From positions 1 through 64,000 of the forward strand of contig CADCWO010000230.1 of NCBI GenBank assembly GCA_902806435.1: a DNA stretch of 64,000 nucleotides, in the 5' to 3' direction. Below the pieces are notes generated by a model, which ran no database searches, was not told the DNA's origin, and saw only the letters and a program-made list of their open reading frames with translations. The stretch's first letter is position 1; every line of letters begins with the position of its first letter. This stretch comes from an uncultured Synechococcales cyanobacterium. Lineage in GTDB: Bacteria > Cyanobacteriota > Cyanobacteriia > Thermosynechococcales > Thermosynechococcaceae. A program made the position numbers and the translations under genes. Of this stretch, positions 63,115 to 64,000 are shown in pieces.

Positions 63115-64000
63115 ATAAACGCAATAGTGCTTTCCCAAGGTACGGTTTGATGATGCAGCTGGCGCCAAAATAGCTGACAGACTAGATCAATCTCAGACTC
63201 AGAAAGGTAAACTGCAAGGCGATCGCGGTAGGTGGGTGGTTTGCCAGTGCTGGTAAACCACCGTTCCAGTAATGTTGCAGTGATGCAGACTTCTGCAACT
63301 GTTCGTTCAATGTCAACCTCCACGGCAAAGTCATTGGTGGCAAATGCAGCTTGCAGGTCACTACTATCCCAGTTCACCATCGGGTCCGCTGAATTGGCAT
63401 AGATAGCTTCTTCAGCGGTAATCAGCCGTTGATAAAGCTCAGAATCAAAGGTGGGAGCGAGCAGTCGATAGAGCCGTTGGGTATGGCGGGGCACTGTTTC
63501 TGCTAAGGTAATTTTCCCAGTCGGTTGGAGTAACCCGATTAGTGACTGGGCAACAGCCTTTTTGTTAACTTCATGGATCAGTGCATTCCGCCCGATAATT
63601 CGCTCAAAGCGGACATCACTTGCCTGGGTTGCCAGTAGCATTGGCAATTGACTGAGAGAGCCTGAGAGGATAATCGGCTGCAGCAGTTTTGGCAAGGCAG
63701 CGGCTTGTTCTCGCAAGCGAGCGCCATCCGCCGCAGTCCGCACCCAAACGTAGACACTGCCTTCCGGTACCCGGCGTAGTGCTTCCCAAGTCAGCAAGCC
63801 ATTTCCGCCATTCAAATCCAAAATTACATGGTGGCGTTGGGGCTGGGCAAGGCTGAACAGGCGGTCCCGAACCCTTCCTAACTGTTCCCCCACCTGAGAG
63901 GTACGCTGGAGCCATTGCTCTTGGGCAGTTGTTGGGCCATAGGTCAGAGCCTCTGGTGCTTCAATCCATAGCCCCTCGGTGGTTGCAGCCAGCTGAGCTT
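63093..64000 (-). CDS. C-terminal part of RarA/MgsA-type ATPase fused to a methyltransferase-like domain (partial)
   Basis: Open to the right edge of the window; about 300 residues are seen and the N-terminus is missing. The visible part begins after the AAA+ ATPase and shows the Rossmann-like methyltransferase fold: HHVILDLNGGNGLLTWEALR, RVPEGSVYVWVRT, RFERIIGRNALIHEV and PTGKITLAETVPRHTQRLYR. It has no catalytic AdoMet motif that I can certify. In cyanobacteria this domain is fused to the replication-recombination factor RarA. The apparent ATG-like GTG at 63893 is internal. It overlaps the MOSC gene end by 22 bases. Confidence 0.75.
   Translation of the reverse strand, partial: AQLAATTEGLWIEAPEALTYGPTTAQEQWLQRTSQVGEQLGRVRDRLFSLAQPQRHHVILDLNGGNGLLTWEALRRVPEGSVYVWVRTAADGARLREQAAALPKLLQPIILSGSLSQLPMLLATQASDVRFERIIGRNALIHEVNKKAVAQSLIGLLQPTGKITLAETVPRHTQRLYRLLAPTFDSELYQRLITAEEAIYANSADPMVNWDSSDLQAAFATNDFAVEVDIERTVAEVCITATLLERWFTSTGKPPTYRDRLAVYLSESEIDLVCQLFWRQLHHQTVPWESTIAFIQVHPDK

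Overview
The window is a piece of a cyanobacterial chromosome, with no rRNA operon, CRISPR array or intact mobile element. The evidence is the gene content: ChlH, BciB-type divinyl reductase, HemJ, CyanoP, SasA, the flavodiiron pair Flv1/Flv3, DUF1816, DUF3082, DUF4346, an NtcA-type box and a glutamine riboswitch. The HIP1 octamer GCGATCGC also recurs throughout, in genes, in hairpins and in a tRNA. A filamentous Leptolyngbya-like lineage is plausible but cannot be shown from the sequence alone.

Layout. 0.2-3.3 kb: an AraC regulator followed on the minus strand by a Tat-exported short-chain dehydrogenase and two NTF2-like proteins (the second frameshifted), with a broken copy of the dehydrogenase upstream. 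3.5-5.8 kb: bciB, a DUF1816 membrane protein, and a nitrogen-control unit (NtcA box, glutamine riboswitch, 66-aa peptide, perfect hairpin). 5.9-15 kb: a frameshifted GNAT, a renalase-like flavoprotein, an orphan histidine kinase, two DUF2267 proteins, a PPC/DUF296 protein, a DECD-box RNA helicase and the ribosome rescue factor ArfB. 15-19.6 kb: sasA, hemL, larE and a tautomerase-like protein. 19.8-23.4 kb: a sulfate uptake operon sbpA-NIL-cysT-cysW without cysA, with structured RNA in its leader and between its genes. 23.4-28.7 kb: a pentapeptide-repeat membrane protein overlapping hemJ, a decayed medium-chain dehydrogenase, the pyruvate dehydrogenase E2 gene and a ferredoxin. 28.8-37.6 kb: tRNA-Ser, rsmA-ispE-DUF3082, a Cache-HAMP sensor, a frameshifted transglutaminase-fold membrane protein with changed catalytic residues, a Ser/Thr kinase, a transposase remnant and tRNA-Ala. 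37.7-44.7 kb: CyanoP, an atypical SDR, a duplicated PTPS/QueD protein and the flv3-deaminase-flv1 operon. 44.8-53.9 kb: a stand-alone HsdR_N-type nuclease-like protein, YlqD, acyl-ACP synthetase, chlH, a small basic protein, moaC and tRNA-Arg. 54-64 kb: SIMPL protein, ssb, an AI-2E-type permease, DUF4346, an S9 peptidase, dxs, mtnA, a MOSC protein and the 3' part of a RarA fusion protein.

Together these are mostly housekeeping and photosynthesis genes. Tetrapyrrole/chlorophyll steps (hemL, hemJ, chlH, bciB) and isoprenoid steps (dxs, ispE) are scattered rather than clustered; Flv1/Flv3 give light-dependent O2 reduction; sulfate and nitrogen acquisition each have an apparent RNA-level control element. 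The most interesting points are the NtcA box plus glutamine riboswitch ahead of a 66-aa peptide, the structured sbpA leader, the deaminase gene inside the flv operon, and several genes that keep their fold but have lost catalytic residues (Flv1, transglutaminase, HsdR_N-like, E2, tautomerase). Three otherwise well-conserved genes carry single frameshifts, so assembly errors must be excluded before they are called pseudogenes.
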